Assembly: GCF_001618145.1 (NCBI RefSeq)
Contig: NZ_LQNF01000009.1
Coordinates: forward strand, 62,001-126,000
Source: Oceanobacillus damuensis
GTDB taxonomy: Bacteria > Bacillota > Bacilli > Bacillales > Amphibacillaceae
Length of the DNA: 64,000 bases
Direction of reading: 5' to 3'
Shown: positions 19,589-31,945 of the stretch, piece after piece
Numbering within the stretch: the stretch's first letter is position 1
Layout: each line of letters opens with the position of its first letter
Notes under the pieces: generated by a model
What the model was told of the DNA's origin: nothing
The model's database searches: none
Seen by the model: only the letters and a program-made list of their open reading frames with translations
Program-made: the position numbers and the translations under genes

Positions 19589-20866
19589 TCAATTCTTTTT
19601 ATCTCTCGAGATTTTATCATAAACTTGCTTTAAAGCCTGTTCGAATTTACCGCTGTTCTTTGGCTGATAGTAGTTTTTGTTTTTGATAGAATCCGGCAAA
19701 TACTGTTGCTCAACCCATGCACCTTCATAATTATGTGGATATTTATAATCGATGCCGCGACCCAACGTTGAAGCACCCTGATAATGGGAATCCTTGAGAT
19801 GTGGCGGTATTTCCCCGCTTTTACCATTTCTGATGTCAGACAATGCGGCGTCCAGAGCTTTGTATGCCGTATTTGATTTGGGCGATAGGGCGAGTTCAAC
19901 GATTGCTACCGACAATGGAATTCTTGCTTCAGGAAATCCGAGTCTTTCAGCAGCCTGGACTGCAGATACTGCTCTAGGACCAGCCTGCGGGTTTGCAAGA
20001 CCAATATCTTCATAGGCTATGACAATCATCCTGCGTGCAATACTATCCAAATCCCCAGCTTCAATCAATCTTCCTAAATAATGAAGTGACGCATCCACAT
20101 CACTTCCACGGATTGATTTTTGAAAAGCGGATAGAACATCATAGTGGGCATCACCGTTTTTATCATGGGAGAAGCTTTTTTTCTGCATACATTCTTCGGC
20201 TGTGTTCAAGTCTATTCGTATCTGATTTTCATTGTCTTCCGGTGTTGATGAAACCGCAAGTTCAAGCCCATTTAGAGCGGAACGGAGATCGCCGTTTGCT
20301 GAATTGGCCAAATGGTCGATAGCATCATCCGAGAGGACAACCTGCTTGTTTCCGAATCCTTGTTCCTCATTGTGAATCGCGCGAATAATCGCTTGTCTGA
20401 CATTTTCAGCTGTTAAAGCATGCAATTCAAAGAGATGACATCTGCTTCTGATTGCAGGATTTATCGAATGATAGGGATTGCTTGTTGTACAGCCGATTAA
20501 AGTGATCAAGTTGCTTTCCAGATGGGGGAGAAGGAAGTCCTGTTTTGCCTTATCCAGCCGATGAACTTCGTCAAGGATCAAAACAACCTGTCCCATCATT
20601 TTTGCTTCTTCCACAACTATTTCCATATCCTTCTTCTTATCTGCTACCGCATTCAGCATTTTCACCGGTAAGCCCACGCTCTTGGCCAGAGCATAAGCCA
20701 TGGAAGTTTTACCTGTTCCCGGTGGACCAAAAAGAATCATGGATGCCAATCTTTTCGCCTGCACCATTCGATTAATGATCTTACCCTCACCGACCAGATG
20801 CTCCTGGCCGATGATGTCTTCTATATGTTCTGGTCTCATACGAAATGCAAGTGGTTTTTGTTTCAT
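19589..20866 (-). CDS. rarA: Replication-associated recombination protein RarA (MgsA)
   Basis: 425-residue AAA+ ATPase, related to the clamp loader, acting at stalled forks. Walker A GPPGTGKT (residues 47-54), Walker B VLILDEVH ending near 102, sensor I GCTTSNP, and the tetramerisation/MgsA C-terminal domain (RMIVIAYEDIGLANP, KSGEIPPHLKD, YKYPHNYEGAWVEQQYLP). The ATG has AAAGGACG in front. It is divergent from cymR, as yrvN is in B. subtilis. Confidence 0.96.
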   Translation of the reverse strand: MKQKPLAFRMRPEHIEDIIGQEHLVGEGKIINRMVQAKRLASMILFGPPGTGKTSMAYALAKSVGLPVKMLNAVADKKKDMEIVVEEAKMMGQVVLILDEVHRLDKAKQDFLLPHLESNLITLIGCTTSNPYHSINPAIRSRCHLFELHALTAENVRQAIIRAIHNEEQGFGNKQVVLSDDAIDHLANSANGDLRSALNGLELAVSSTPEDNENQIRIDLNTAEECMQKKSFSHDKNGDAHYDVLSAFQKSIRGSDVDASLHYLGRLIEAGDLDSIARRMIVIAYEDIGLANPQAGPRAVSAVQAAERLGFPEARIPLSVAIVELALSPKSNTAYKALDAALSDIRNGKSGEIPPHLKDSHYQGASTLGRGIDYKYPHNYEGAWVEQQYLPDSIKNKNYYQPKNSGKFEQALKQVYDKISRDKKN

Positions 20867-20943
20867 TTTAATCGTCCTTTATATATAATTATACATTTAA
20901 AAGCTTAATCCTGATTCAGCTTAAATGCAAGGGGTATACTATT

Positions 20944-20960
20944 CATGCTATAATAGCATG
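20944..20960. promoter_or_regulatory. cymR promoter -10 box embedded in a perfect palindrome
   Basis: CATGCTA-TAA-TAGCATG. The -10 hexamer TATAAT (20949-20954) forms the centre of the dyad. No good -35 is visible 17 bases upstream (TGCAAG). The layout suits repressor occlusion. Confidence 0.55.
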
Positions 20961-21006
20961 TAAAATGGAACAATGGACGAAAAAACGGTTTTGAGGTGCA
21001 AAATAG

Positions 21007-21426
21007 ATGAAAATTTCCACAAAGGGTAGATATGGTTTAACAATTATGATTGATTTGGCAAAGAAAAGCGGAGAAGGACCTGTATCCTTGAAATCAATCG
21101 CAAAAGAAAATAACTTGTCAGAGCATTATTTGGAACAGCTTGCTTCACCACTCCGTAATGCGGGTTTAATCAAAAGCATACGTGGCGCCTATGGGGGTTA
21201 TATTTTAGCAAAAGAACCTAAAGAAATAACGGCAGGTGATGTAATCCGCGTTCTCGAAGGTCCGCTTACTATTGTAGAAGGCATTGAAGATGAACAGCCA
21301 GCTCAACAATCATTATGGCTGCAAATTCGGGATGCGGTTAAGGGAGTTTTGGATAGGACGACATTGGACGATCTGGCTAATCACGAAAATGATGAGCCAC
21401 AGGATGCTTACATGTTTTATATCTAA
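21007..21426 (+). CDS. cymR: Rrf2-family regulator CymR (cysteine metabolism repressor)
   Basis: 139-residue winged-helix protein: MKISTKGRYGLTIMIDLA and SEHYLEQLASPLRNAGLIKSIRGAYGGY are the Rrf2 DNA-binding hallmarks. It contains no cysteine, so it cannot hold the Fe-S cluster of IscR/NsrR; this supports CymR, the master repressor of sulfur assimilation that works with CysK. It is followed by a cysteine desulfurase and mnmA, the conserved B. subtilis operon order. Confidence 0.93.
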   Translation: MKISTKGRYGLTIMIDLAKKSGEGPVSLKSIAKENNLSEHYLEQLASPLRNAGLIKSIRGAYGGYILAKEPKEITAGDVIRVLEGPLTIVEGIEDEQPAQQSLWLQIRDAVKGVLDRTTLDDLANHENDEPQDAYMFYI

Positions 21427-21456
21427 TATTGACTTGTAAAGGGAAGGAAAGTTACT

Positions 21457-23725
<2,269 letters not shown>

Positions 23726-23737
23726 GGAGTTAAGCAC

Positions 23738-24400
23738 ATGAATAAAAATACAGAGGCAATAAATCAGATGAGAGAGCAAAACTACGAGGAAGCAGCAAGA
23801 TTATTTAATGAAGTCATTGAGGAGCAGCCAGATGAACCATTGGGCTACATCAATTTTGGCAATCTTCTCGTGCAATTAAATGAAAATGAACGGGCAGCCC
23901 GTTTTTTTGAAAAAGCAATTGAATTGGATTCCAAAGCGGCGACAGCATATTACGGCTTGGGCAATCTGTTTTTCGAACATAATGATTACGGAAATGCACA
24001 GTTAAATTTTCAAAAGGCGATTGAACTTGGTCTTGAAGAAAGTGATGTCTATTTTATGCTCGGTCTGACATTACAGAATCAGGAACAATTCAAATTTTCA
24101 TTGCCGTATCTGTTAAGGGCGACCGAATTGGCCCCGAACGATGAAGAAATACTGTTTCAATATGGTCTTTCCCTGGCACAGAGCGACAGCTTGAAGGATG
24201 CTGAGAATGTCTTTCTGCGAGTGCTTGAAATGAATGACGAACATAGTGATGCCCATTATAATCTCGGTGTGTTGTCTTTATTCAAGGAAGATGCCGATAA
24301 GGCTTTAAATCACTTTGAACATGCACTGCGTATTCAGCCGGATCATTTACTGGCTGCCAATGGCAAGAAAAATGTAGAGGAACTATTAAAAGAAAATTAG
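23738..24400 (+). CDS. yrrB: TPR-repeat protein (YrrB-like)
   Basis: 220 residues built almost wholly of about six tetratricopeptide repeats (e.g. AYYGLGNLFFEHNDYGNAQLN and AHYNLGVLSLFKEDADKALNH patterns). No signal peptide or catalytic domain. B. subtilis YrrB lies in the same mnmA-yrrB-recD2 order and is a cytoplasmic scaffold of unknown partners. Only 12 bases separate it from mnmA. The adaptor role is inferred from the fold. Confidence 0.88.
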   Translation: MNKNTEAINQMREQNYEEAARLFNEVIEEQPDEPLGYINFGNLLVQLNENERAARFFEKAIELDSKAATAYYGLGNLFFEHNDYGNAQLNFQKAIELGLEESDVYFMLGLTLQNQEQFKFSLPYLLRATELAPNDEEILFQYGLSLAQSDSLKDAENVFLRVLEMNDEHSDAHYNLGVLSLFKEDADKALNHFEHALRIQPDHLLAANGKKNVEELLKEN

Positions 24401-24425
24401 GCATAGGATAGTGGGGTTGTCTGAA

Positions 24426-26744
24426 ATGGAATATGAACAACAACAATCAAATGAAGAACAAGGTTATATTAAAGGGAAAATAGTGAATACGATCTTTCAT
24501 AATGAAGCAGAACATTTTTCAATCGTGAAGATCAGCGTGCAGGACACAAATGAAGAATTTAAAGAAAAAGAGATTGTTGCCAAAGGATATTTCTCCAACC
24601 TCCAGGAACAGACAACCTACTATTTTTATGGTGAATTTGAGAGACATGTCCGATTTGGGCTGCAGTATAAAGTATCTTCCTATAAAACCATCATTCCGGA
24701 TACGAAAGAGGGACTCGCAGCTTACTTATCGAGTGATCTTTTCTATGGGATTGGTGAAAAAACGGCGGAACGAATCATCGGTCATCTGGGAGAAACCGCC
24801 ATCTCCAAAATTCTGAATGATTCGAGCGTATTAAATGATATACCTGGCCTGAAAAAGGAAACTGCTGAGAGATTGGCAACGAGCCTTAAAGAAAATCAGG
24901 GCTTTGAACATGTAGCTGTCCATTTATCCAAATATGGGATCGGCTTGAAAATGGCACAGAAAGTATACCAAATATATAAAGAAGATGCGATGAACATTCT
25001 TGATAGAGACCCATATCAATATGTTTTTGATATAGAAGGGTTCGGATTTCGGACTGCAGATGAGATTGCCAGACAAAAAGGACTTCCATTGACACACCCA
25101 AACCGGATAGGAGCAGGATGCATTTACGTCCTTCAAAAGAGTATCCAGGATGGACATGTCTATTTGCCAATTGACCTTTGTTCGGATCAGGTAAGGGAGC
25201 TTCTTGCAGTGCATCCAGCAGAAACTTCCATTATCACCGATAGACTTGAGGAAATGAACACGGAAAAGAAAGTGATCATTCATGAAGGCAATGTGTATCT
25301 GCCATCACTTTATTATGCGGAGGATGGTTTTGCTTCCAACCTGAAGCGTATTATCAGTAAACCAATTGAAGAAGAAACTTCCTTGGCGGAAATGCTAAAG
25401 ATTATCGGTGAAATTGAAGAGTCGGAAGTTCTGAGTTATGGGAAGGAACAGTTTTCAGCAATTAATCAGTCACTGCATTCCAAAATCATGATTTTGACTG
25501 GTGGGCCGGGTACAGGCAAAACGACAGTAATAAAAGGAATAATCAAAGCATATGCTGCAATCCATCAATTATCTCTAGACCCGAAAGACTATGAAAAAAA
25601 GCAAGTGTATCCTTTCATTCTTACTGCACCAACAGGTCGTGCTGCCAAGCGCTTGAACGAATCAACAGGGCTCCCAGCATTGACGATACATCGGCTGCTA
25701 GGCTGGAATGGAAGCAGTTTTGACAAAGATGAGCAGGAACAGCTTTCAGGAAAATTCTTGATTGTGGATGAATTTTCAATGGTAGACATATGGCTGGCGA
25801 ACAGTCTTTTTAAAGCAATTCCTGACGACATGCAGGTTCTGCTCGTTGGTGATGAGGATCAGCTCCCATCAGTCGGTCCTGGACAGGTTCTGTCAGACCT
25901 GCTCAAAAGTGATTTAATGCCGCTAGTGAGTTTGAACGAAGTATATCGACAAAAGGAAGGTTCAAAAATCATTCAGCTTGCACATGAAATTAAAAATGAC
26001 GCTTGTTCGGAACAATCGCTTCAGAATGATAAGGATTTCAGTTTCATTTCCTGCAATGAGCACCACATCCTGCAAGTAATTGCTTCGATTTTTAAAAAGG
26101 CTCAGGATAAGGGTCTTGATGTTCGGGATATTCAGGTACTAGCTCCGATGTATCGAACACAGGCAGGGATAACGATGATCAATAAAGAATTGCAACAGCT
26201 GGTCAACCCAAAAGTGAATCGAAAGAGGGAAGTTACCTTTAATGATGTTATCTATCGTGTCGGTGATAAAGTGATTCAACTCGTAAACCAGCCCGAACAC
26301 GGGGTCTATAATGGTGATATCGGTGAAATCGCAGCAATCTTCAAAGAGGACGAAAATAAGGAAAACGTGGAACAGATCGTGATTACGTATGAGGACAGAG
26401 AGGTCGTTTATGTAAGACAAGATTATGTGAACTTTACCCATGCCTATTGCATCTCCATTCACAAATCACAAGGAAGCGAATTTCCGATTGTTATTTTGCC
26501 GGTAGTTTCAGCCTACAATCGCATGCTGCGTAAAAATCTATTATACACGGCAATCACGAGAAGCAAGGAGTCGCTAATCATCTGCGGGGAACAGCAGGCA
26601 TTCCTGCGTGGCATACAGACGATGGATACGAATAAACGGTATACTTCATTAAAGGAACAGTTAACTGAAAGACTTAAGGATGTATCTGTACCGGAAATGA
26701 AAGAAACTGAAGCTGGAGAAATTTCTCCTTACGATTTTATGTAA
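24426..26744 (+). CDS. recD2: RecD2-type 5'-3' DNA helicase
   Basis: 772 residues: N-terminal OB-like domain (IKGKIVNTIFHNE), tandem helix-hairpin-helix segments, then SF1B helicase with Walker A LTGGPGTGKTTVIKG (about residue 359), FLIVDEFSMVD, GDEDQLPSVGPG and C-terminal motifs including HAYCISIHKSQGSEFP and LLYTAITR. It belongs to the RecD2 class that works without RecBC, implicated in mismatch repair and fork maintenance in B. subtilis. ATG at 24426 has GTGGGG upstream; a GTG 5 codons earlier is possible. Confidence 0.95.
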   Translation: MEYEQQQSNEEQGYIKGKIVNTIFHNEAEHFSIVKISVQDTNEEFKEKEIVAKGYFSNLQEQTTYYFYGEFERHVRFGLQYKVSSYKTIIPDTKEGLAAYLSSDLFYGIGEKTAERIIGHLGETAISKILNDSSVLNDIPGLKKETAERLATSLKENQGFEHVAVHLSKYGIGLKMAQKVYQIYKEDAMNILDRDPYQYVFDIEGFGFRTADEIARQKGLPLTHPNRIGAGCIYVLQKSIQDGHVYLPIDLCSDQVRELLAVHPAETSIITDRLEEMNTEKKVIIHEGNVYLPSLYYAEDGFASNLKRIISKPIEEETSLAEMLKIIGEIEESEVLSYGKEQFSAINQSLHSKIMILTGGPGTGKTTVIKGIIKAYAAIHQLSLDPKDYEKKQVYPFILTAPTGRAAKRLNESTGLPALTIHRLLGWNGSSFDKDEQEQLSGKFLIVDEFSMVDIWLANSLFKAIPDDMQVLLVGDEDQLPSVGPGQVLSDLLKSDLMPLVSLNEVYRQKEGSKIIQLAHEIKNDACSEQSLQNDKDFSFISCNEHHILQVIASIFKKAQDKGLDVRDIQVLAPMYRTQAGITMINKELQQLVNPKVNRKREVTFNDVIYRVGDKVIQLVNQPEHGVYNGDIGEIAAIFKEDENKENVEQIVITYEDREVVYVRQDYVNFTHAYCISIHKSQGSEFPIVILPVVSAYNRMLRKNLLYTAITRSKESLIICGEQQAFLRGIQTMDTNKRYTSLKEQLTERLKDVSVPEMKETEAGEISPYDFM

Positions 26745-26813
26745 GTGACGATGTATAAAACGTTTCAAATCGGGCAAGTATAGTAGCGTATTATTCGAAA
26801 AGGGGTATTAAAT

Positions 26814-27002
26814 ATGCTGCGCTGTCCGAATTGTAACGGAAAAGATATAGGTAAAATAGGTACACAGGATTATTTTTGCTGGACCTGCTGTATTGAAATG
26901 ACAGTATCCGGCAATGAATTAATGGTTCATCAGATCGAATCTGACGGCAGTCTGAGTTCATTGGATGATCTATTTACAAAAGAACAAAGACAACTTCCAT
27001 AA
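26814..27002 (+). CDS. Short zinc-ribbon protein
   Basis: 62 residues, ATG with AAAAGGGG upstream. Begins MLRCPNCNGKDIGKIG and has a second pair in FCWTCCIEM, giving CxxC...CxxC(C) for one zinc ribbon; the tail is acidic. It is likely one of the small Bacillus proteins found between recD2 and the AI-2E permease gene (perhaps yrzR). No function can be assigned. Confidence 0.75.
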   Translation: MLRCPNCNGKDIGKIGTQDYFCWTCCIEMTVSGNELMVHQIESDGSLSSLDDLFTKEQRQLP

Positions 27003-27053
27003 AGTGCTCCCAGTCTGGACAAAGAAATCCTAAATAGCTGAGGAGTGTCTTTT

Positions 27054-28121
27054 ATGTTTGAAGATAAAAAGCGGTATAATTTGTTGTATTGGTTGCTTAT
27101 CGGTATTGTCTTGTTTATATTCTCTTATCTGCTCGTGAAGACGATGCCTTTTTACGGGGCTTTTTTTTCGTTTCTATTAACTTTGCTTGTTCCTTTTATC
27201 ATTTCCGCTCTGATTGCTTATTTGCTGCATCCCTTGGTTGAAAAACTGCATCGTATGAATATACCTAGAAGTTTAGCAATCCTGTTTATCTATCTTATTT
27301 TCTTTGGAGGTACAGGCTATTTGATATATAGGGGCTATCCTGCAATTGTGCATCAGCTAGAGGATTTAAATGATAATCTTCCGGAATTTATAGCAATGTA
27401 TGAAAACTTGATTTATCAAATTTATAACTATACATCCTTTTTGCCTGAAGCAGTCCATGAAAAAATTGATGATCTGATCGTAGCTGTGGAAAGTTCTCTT
27501 GAAGGGCTGCTGAACAAGCTTGTGGGCGGGTTTTCCAAAATCGTGGATACGATTATCCTTATCACTGTCATCCCAGTTCTTGTCTTTTATTTTATTAAGG
27601 ATTACGGGGAAATCAGCAAATTTTTCACGCGATTTATACCGCATAAATACAGGGACAATGTAAGCAATCTGATGACTGAAATAGACAAGGGTTTAGGTGG
27701 CTACATACGCGGGCAGTTAATTGTAAGCTTGTTCGTCGGCCTGACTGCCCTGATTATGTTTAAACTGCTTCAAATCAGATATGCTTTGCTACTGGCTCTT
27801 GTTATGGGAATAACGAATATCATTCCCTATTTTGGTCCGATCATTGGTGCGATTCCTGCAGTGACGATTTCCTATACTACTGCAGGAAATAAGGTTTTCT
27901 TCGTCATTGTTGCAATTTTTGCCATACAGATCATTGAAGGAAATCTGCTTTCTCCCTATATCATGGGCAGAAGCATCAAAATTCACCCCGTTGCCATTAT
28001 TTTTGTATTATTACTGGGAGGTCAATTATTTGGAGTGTGGGGAATGATGCTGGCAGTTCCGGTTCTTACCATACTAAGAGTAATTGTAGGACAGCTGCTT
28101 CTCCTGCGTACATATAATTGA
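27054..28121 (+). CDS. yrrI: AI-2E transporter family permease (YrrI-like)
   Basis: 355-residue membrane protein with about 8 helices. The family motif IIPYFGPIIGAIPAV, DKGLGGYIRGQLIVSLF and the late SPYIMGRSIKIHPVAIIF are visible. Family members were named after AI-2 export but several are Na+/H+ antiporters or of unknown function, so no substrate is claimed. ATG at 27054 with GAGGAG 8 bases upstream. Its stop codon TGA is inside the -35 hexamer of the alaS promoter. Confidence 0.9.
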   Translation: MFEDKKRYNLLYWLLIGIVLFIFSYLLVKTMPFYGAFFSFLLTLLVPFIISALIAYLLHPLVEKLHRMNIPRSLAILFIYLIFFGGTGYLIYRGYPAIVHQLEDLNDNLPEFIAMYENLIYQIYNYTSFLPEAVHEKIDDLIVAVESSLEGLLNKLVGGFSKIVDTIILITVIPVLVFYFIKDYGEISKFFTRFIPHKYRDNVSNLMTEIDKGLGGYIRGQLIVSLFVGLTALIMFKLLQIRYALLLALVMGITNIIPYFGPIIGAIPAVTISYTTAGNKVFFVIVAIFAIQIIEGNLLSPYIMGRSIKIHPVAIIFVLLLGGQLFGVWGMMLAVPVLTILRVIVGQLLLLRTYN

Positions 28122-28146
28122 CATCGGTGGCAAAGTTTCATATAAT
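28118..28146 (+). promoter_or_regulatory. Perfect consensus SigmaA promoter of the alaS T-box transcript
   Basis: TTGACA (28118-28123), 17 bases, TATAAT (28141-28146). The -35 contains the stop codon of the upstream permease gene. Confidence 0.92.
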
Positions 28147-28153
28147 ATCGCTA

Positions 28154-28398
28154 ACATAATAAATTCAACACGAAGATGGTTATAAGTACATGATTGACCG
28201 GTTTAAAGAGAAGAATTTCCTTGGCTGAGAGAAATTCTAAACGCAGGATCATGGAAAGCTAAACCTGAGTACGGTTAATTCCCGTCGGTCTCATACCGTT
28301 AAAATGATCAAGTGATGGATGAATTTCATTCATAATTAGGGTGGTACCGCGAAAATATCTCGTCCCTGCAGGAATGCAGAGAGGGGATTTTTTTTATT
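28154..28398 (+). ncRNA. T-box leader of alaS, specifier GCT (Ala)
   Basis: In stem I, CATGAT pairs with ATCATG and GGTT with AACC. The specifier loop 3' side reads GAA-A-GCT-A, placing the Ala codon GCT at 28258-28260. The T-box motif AGGGTGGTACCGCG begins at 28338; its TGGT pairs with an ACCA tRNA end, matching the A discriminator of tRNA-Ala. A weaker terminator hairpin (about 28359-28385) with a long T-run ends the leader. Confidence 0.95.
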
Positions 28399-28403
28399 TT
28401 CTG

Positions 28404-28427
28404 CAACAAGAAAGTATAGCCTTGTTG
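28404..28427. repeat. Hairpin after the alaS T-box terminator
   Basis: CAACAAG, AAAGTATAGC, CTTGTTG. It is in the same relative place as the 15-bp inverted repeat behind the hisS T-box and shares the AAGAAAGTATA core. Confidence 0.55.
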
Positions 28428-28516
28428 TCCGTATTCGTGCAGCGAAGACATTCGCCCAAGGTTTAAGAATGCCTGGTTTTTTAACTAACATAATACATTT
28501 TAATGGAGGAATTTAC

Positions 28517-31156
28517 ATGAAGCAATTAAGTTCAGCTGAAATCAGACAAATGTTTATCGACTTCTTCAAAGAAAATGGCCATCGTGTGGAGCCTAGTGCT
28601 TCACTTGTTCCAAATGATGATCCAACATTACTATGGATCAATAGTGGAGTTGCCACTTTAAAGAAATATTTCGATGGTCGTGTAATACCCGAAAACCCAA
28701 GGATAGTGAATGCACAAAAGTCAATCCGTACAAACGATATCGAAAACGTCGGCTTTACAGCACGCCACCATACTTTTTTCGAAATGCTCGGAAACTTTTC
28801 CATCGGCGATTATTTCAAAAAGGAAGCAATTGATTTAGCATGGGAATTTCTGACGAGTGACAAATGGATCGGCTTTGATAAGGAACTGCTCTCAGTGACC
28901 GTTCACCCGGAAGATGATGAAGCATATGACATCTGGTTGAACGATATTAAATTGCCGAAGGAACGAATCATTCGCCTTGAAGAGAATTTCTGGGATATCG
29001 GGGAAGGTCCAAGTGGGCCGAATACAGAGATATTTTACGACCGGGGGCCGGAATACGGCAACGATCCGAGTGATCCTGAACTTTATCCTGGTGGGGAAAA
29101 CAATCGCTATCTGGAAGTTTGGAATCTCGTTTTTTCACAGTTTAATCACAATCCGGATGATACGTATACTCCACTTCCAAAGAAAAACATCGATACAGGA
29201 ATGGGCCTTGAACGACTGACTTCGATCATACAGGAAGTCCCTACAAATTTTGAGACGGATTTGTTTATGCCGATAATTCGTAAAACCGAAGAAATAGCCG
29301 ATACCGTCTATGGGAAAGATCGTGCAAGTGACACAGCTTTTAAAGTCATCGCAGACCATATCCGAACAGTAAGCTTTGCAATTGGAGATGGAGCTGTCCC
29401 TTCAAATGAAGGAAGGGGGTACGTATTGCGCAGACTTGTGCGGAGAGCTGTACGATTCGCTAAAGAGATTGGGATTGAAAAACCATTTCTGTTTAGTCTA
29501 GTCGGAACAGTCGGAGAAATCATGAAAGATTTCTACCCCCAAGTACTGGAACAGCGTGAATTCATTGTAAACATCATAAAGGTTGAAGAGGAACGTTTTC
29601 ATGAAACGCTGAATGAAGGACTTGAAATTCTGACAACAATTATGGACCGAGAAAAAGCAGCAGGAAATTCTGTGTTTCCGGGAGAAGAAGTTTTTCGCCT
29701 CTATGATACGTACGGGTTCCCAAAAGAACTGACAGAGGAATACGTAGAGCAACAAGGATTCACAGTCGATAAAGAGGGCTATCAACGTGAAATGGCTAAA
29801 CAACGCGAACGTGCCAGAAGCGCAAGACAAAAGGTTGATTCCATGCAAGTACAGGATACGATCCTCAGTGAAATCAATGTGGACAGCGAGTTTATCGGCT
29901 ACAGCCACATGGAAGTGGAAACAACAGTAGAAACAATCATAGGAGGTAAGGACGTTATCGAAACAGCCGCAAAAGATGATGAAGTTTTCCTGTTTTTGGA
30001 AAAAACTCCTTTTTATGCGGAAAGTGGCGGCCAGGTTGCTGATCATGGTTGGATATATACAGATACTGCTTCCGCATACGTCCTGGATGTGCAGAAATCG
30101 CCGAAAGGGCAAAACATTCATCGCGTTCAATTAAAGGACGGCGAAATCCGTACAGGCGACAAGGTGAAGGCGATTGTTGATTCGCGCTTTAGAACATCTG
30201 TAGTAAAAAATCATACAGCTACACATCTCCTTCATCAAGCACTGAAGGATGTGCTCGGAAAGCATGTAAATCAAGCCGGCTCATTAGTTACACCCGAAAG
30301 ATTGCGATTTGATTTTTCTCATTTTAGTGGAGTTTCCAGTGATGAATTGAAGCAGATAGAACAAATTGTAAATGAAAAAATTTGGGAATCTATTTCAGTA
30401 GCCATTGATAATAAGAAACTTGATGAAGCTAAAGAGATGGGTGCAATGGCATTGTTCGGCGAAAAATATGGGGATGTCGTTCGCGTCGTACAGATTGGTG
30501 GGTACAGCCTTGAGTTATGTGGAGGCTGCCATGTTACAAACACGTCAGAGATAGGATTATTCAAAATCATCACCGAAAGTGGAATTGGTGCCGGCACCAG
30601 AAGAATTGAAGCTGTAACGAGCAAACATGCCTATGAATTTCTGAATCATAAACTCGCCTTATTGGCAGACTCAGCGGAATTAGTAAAATCAAATGAAGAA
30701 CAGTTGCCTGAGAGAATCGAAAGCTTACAGCATGAATTGAAGGCGGCTCAGAAGGAAAATGAATCGTTAAGTGCCAAGTTATCAAATCTTGAGGCTTTAT
30801 CGATTCTGGATCAGGTTAAAACTGTACAAGGAATTCCATTACTCGCTCAAAAGGTTAATGTGAAAGATATGAATCAGCTTCGAAACATGCTTGATGGGTT
30901 AAAACAAAAATTAACTTCCGGTGTCATACTGCTTGCTGCAGAAAATAATGGAAAAGTCCAATTGGCTGCTGGAGTTTCCAAAGATTTAATCGAAAGAGGA
31001 TTACATGCGGGAAATCTTATTAAGCAAGCTGCAACGGTGTGCGGTGGTGGTGGCGGTGGCCGTCCGGATATGGCTCAGGCCGGCGGTAAGGATCCTGCCA
31101 AAATTGAAGAGGCACTTGTCTCAGCCAGACAATATATCACCGAGAACGTCAAATAA
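28517..31156 (+). CDS. alaS: Alanyl-tRNA synthetase
   Basis: 879-residue class II synthetase. N-terminal catalytic core ([27 protein letters not shown]), the editing domain with zinc ligands HTATHLLH (about residue 565) and CGGCH (about 667-671), a coiled coil and the C-terminal DHHA1-like C-Ala domain with a glycine-rich [16 protein letters not shown] stretch. ATG at 28517 with TGGAGGAA upstream. Expression is set by the T-box in front. Confidence 0.97.
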   Translation: MKQLSSAEIRQMFIDFFKENGHRVEPSASLVPNDDPTLLWINSGVATLKKYFDGRVIPENPRIVNAQKSIRTNDIENVGFTARHHTFFEMLGNFSIGDYFKKEAIDLAWEFLTSDKWIGFDKELLSVTVHPEDDEAYDIWLNDIKLPKERIIRLEENFWDIGEGPSGPNTEIFYDRGPEYGNDPSDPELYPGGENNRYLEVWNLVFSQFNHNPDDTYTPLPKKNIDTGMGLERLTSIIQEVPTNFETDLFMPIIRKTEEIADTVYGKDRASDTAFKVIADHIRTVSFAIGDGAVPSNEGRGYVLRRLVRRAVRFAKEIGIEKPFLFSLVGTVGEIMKDFYPQVLEQREFIVNIIKVEEERFHETLNEGLEILTTIMDREKAAGNSVFPGEEVFRLYDTYGFPKELTEEYVEQQGFTVDKEGYQREMAKQRERARSARQKVDSMQVQDTILSEINVDSEFIGYSHMEVETTVETIIGGKDVIETAAKDDEVFLFLEKTPFYAESGGQVADHGWIYTDTASAYVLDVQKSPKGQNIHRVQLKDGEIRTGDKVKAIVDSRFRTSVVKNHTATHLLHQALKDVLGKHVNQAGSLVTPERLRFDFSHFSGVSSDELKQIEQIVNEKIWESISVAIDNKKLDEAKEMGAMALFGEKYGDVVRVVQIGGYSLELCGGCHVTNTSEIGLFKIITESGIGAGTRRIEAVTSKHAYEFLNHKLALLADSAELVKSNEEQLPERIESLQHELKAAQKENESLSAKLSNLEALSILDQVKTVQGIPLLAQKVNVKDMNQLRNMLDGLKQKLTSGVILLAAENNGKVQLAAGVSKDLIERGLHAGNLIKQAATVCGGGGGGRPDMAQAGGKDPAKIEEALVSARQYITENVK

Positions 31157-31165
31157 CGATACAGT

Positions 31166-31194
31166 TTGAATCAAAAAAAGTAAAAAAGTATAAT
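31166..31194 (+). promoter_or_regulatory. SigmaA promoter of ireB-ruvX-yrzB
   Basis: TTGAAT (31166-31171), 17 bases, TATAAT (31189-31194), about 60 bases before the ireB start. Confidence 0.75.
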
Positions 31195-31253
31195 AATACC
31201 AATAAACATGTTAGAATGATGTTTAGAAGGCAAACTTGGAACGAGGTGTCACG

Positions 31254-31523
31254 ATGAGTTCAATTGATAAAACGATGAAATTCAATTTTTCTGAAGAGCC
31301 ATTTGATCAGGATATAAAAGATATTCTTTTGAAAGTTCATGGATCTTTGAATGAGAAAGGATATAATCCTATCAATCAGATTGTGGGTTATTTATTATCA
31401 GGTGACCCGGCGTATATTCCGAGATACAATGACGCCAGAAATCTAATCCGGAAAGTGGAACGGGACGAAGTTATTGAAGAACTTGTTAAATTCTATCTGG
31501 AACAGAACAGGGAGAGTAAATGA
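31254..31523 (+). CDS. ireB: IreB-family regulatory phosphoprotein (YrzL/DUF965)
   Basis: 89 residues, ATG with GAGGTG upstream. Hallmarks [31 protein letters not shown] and [14 protein letters not shown] match the IreB/YrzL family; Enterococcus IreB is phosphorylated by the PASTA kinase IreK on N-terminal threonines and tunes cephalosporin resistance. A Thr is present at residue 7 here. It overlaps ruvX by 4 bases (ATGA), the conserved ireB-ruvX-yrzB order of Bacilli. Confidence 0.92.
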   Translation: MSSIDKTMKFNFSEEPFDQDIKDILLKVHGSLNEKGYNPINQIVGYLLSGDPAYIPRYNDARNLIRKVERDEVIEELVKFYLEQNRESK

Positions 31524-31933
31524 AATTAATTGGACTGGATGTCGGATCCAAAACGATCGGTATTGCGGTTAGTGATGCATTTGGATGGACTGCACAAGGA
31601 TTAACCACAATCAGCTGGGATGAAAACAATATTTATTCCGCCGATGATGAATTAAAAAAGATTATAAAAGAGCATGAAATTGGTAAAGCTATTGTCGGCC
31701 TGCCGAAAAATATGAATGGCACCATAGGCGAGCGTGGAGAAGCTTCTCAAAGATATGCCCGGCATATAGAAGAGATTCATGGAATTCCGACAGCATTATG
31801 GGATGAAAGGCTTTCTACCATTGCTGCCGAACGCGTATTGCTGGAGGCAGATATGAGCAGAAAGAAAAGAAAAAAAGTTATCGATAAAATGGCAGCGGTA
31901 ATGATACTTCAAGGGTATTTAAATCAGAGATAA
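31520..31933 (+). CDS. ruvX: Holliday junction resolvase-like pre-16S rRNA nuclease (RuvX/YqgF)
   Basis: 137-residue RNase H-fold protein: [18 protein letters not shown] holds the first catalytic Asp, followed by [15 protein letters not shown] and [13 protein letters not shown]. Shown in E. coli to finish 16S rRNA 5' maturation. Translationally coupled to ireB (ATGA overlap) and 12 bases before the DUF1292 gene. Confidence 0.95.
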   Translation: MKLIGLDVGSKTIGIAVSDAFGWTAQGLTTISWDENNIYSADDELKKIIKEHEIGKAIVGLPKNMNGTIGERGEASQRYARHIEEIHGIPTALWDERLSTIAAERVLLEADMSRKKRKKVIDKMAAVMILQGYLNQR

Positions 31934-31945
31934 AGGAGTGGTCAA

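Noticed and set aside
29498..30130. 210-codon minus frame within alaS
   Set aside because: Shadow of alaS; no ribosome site and unlikely amino-acid composition.
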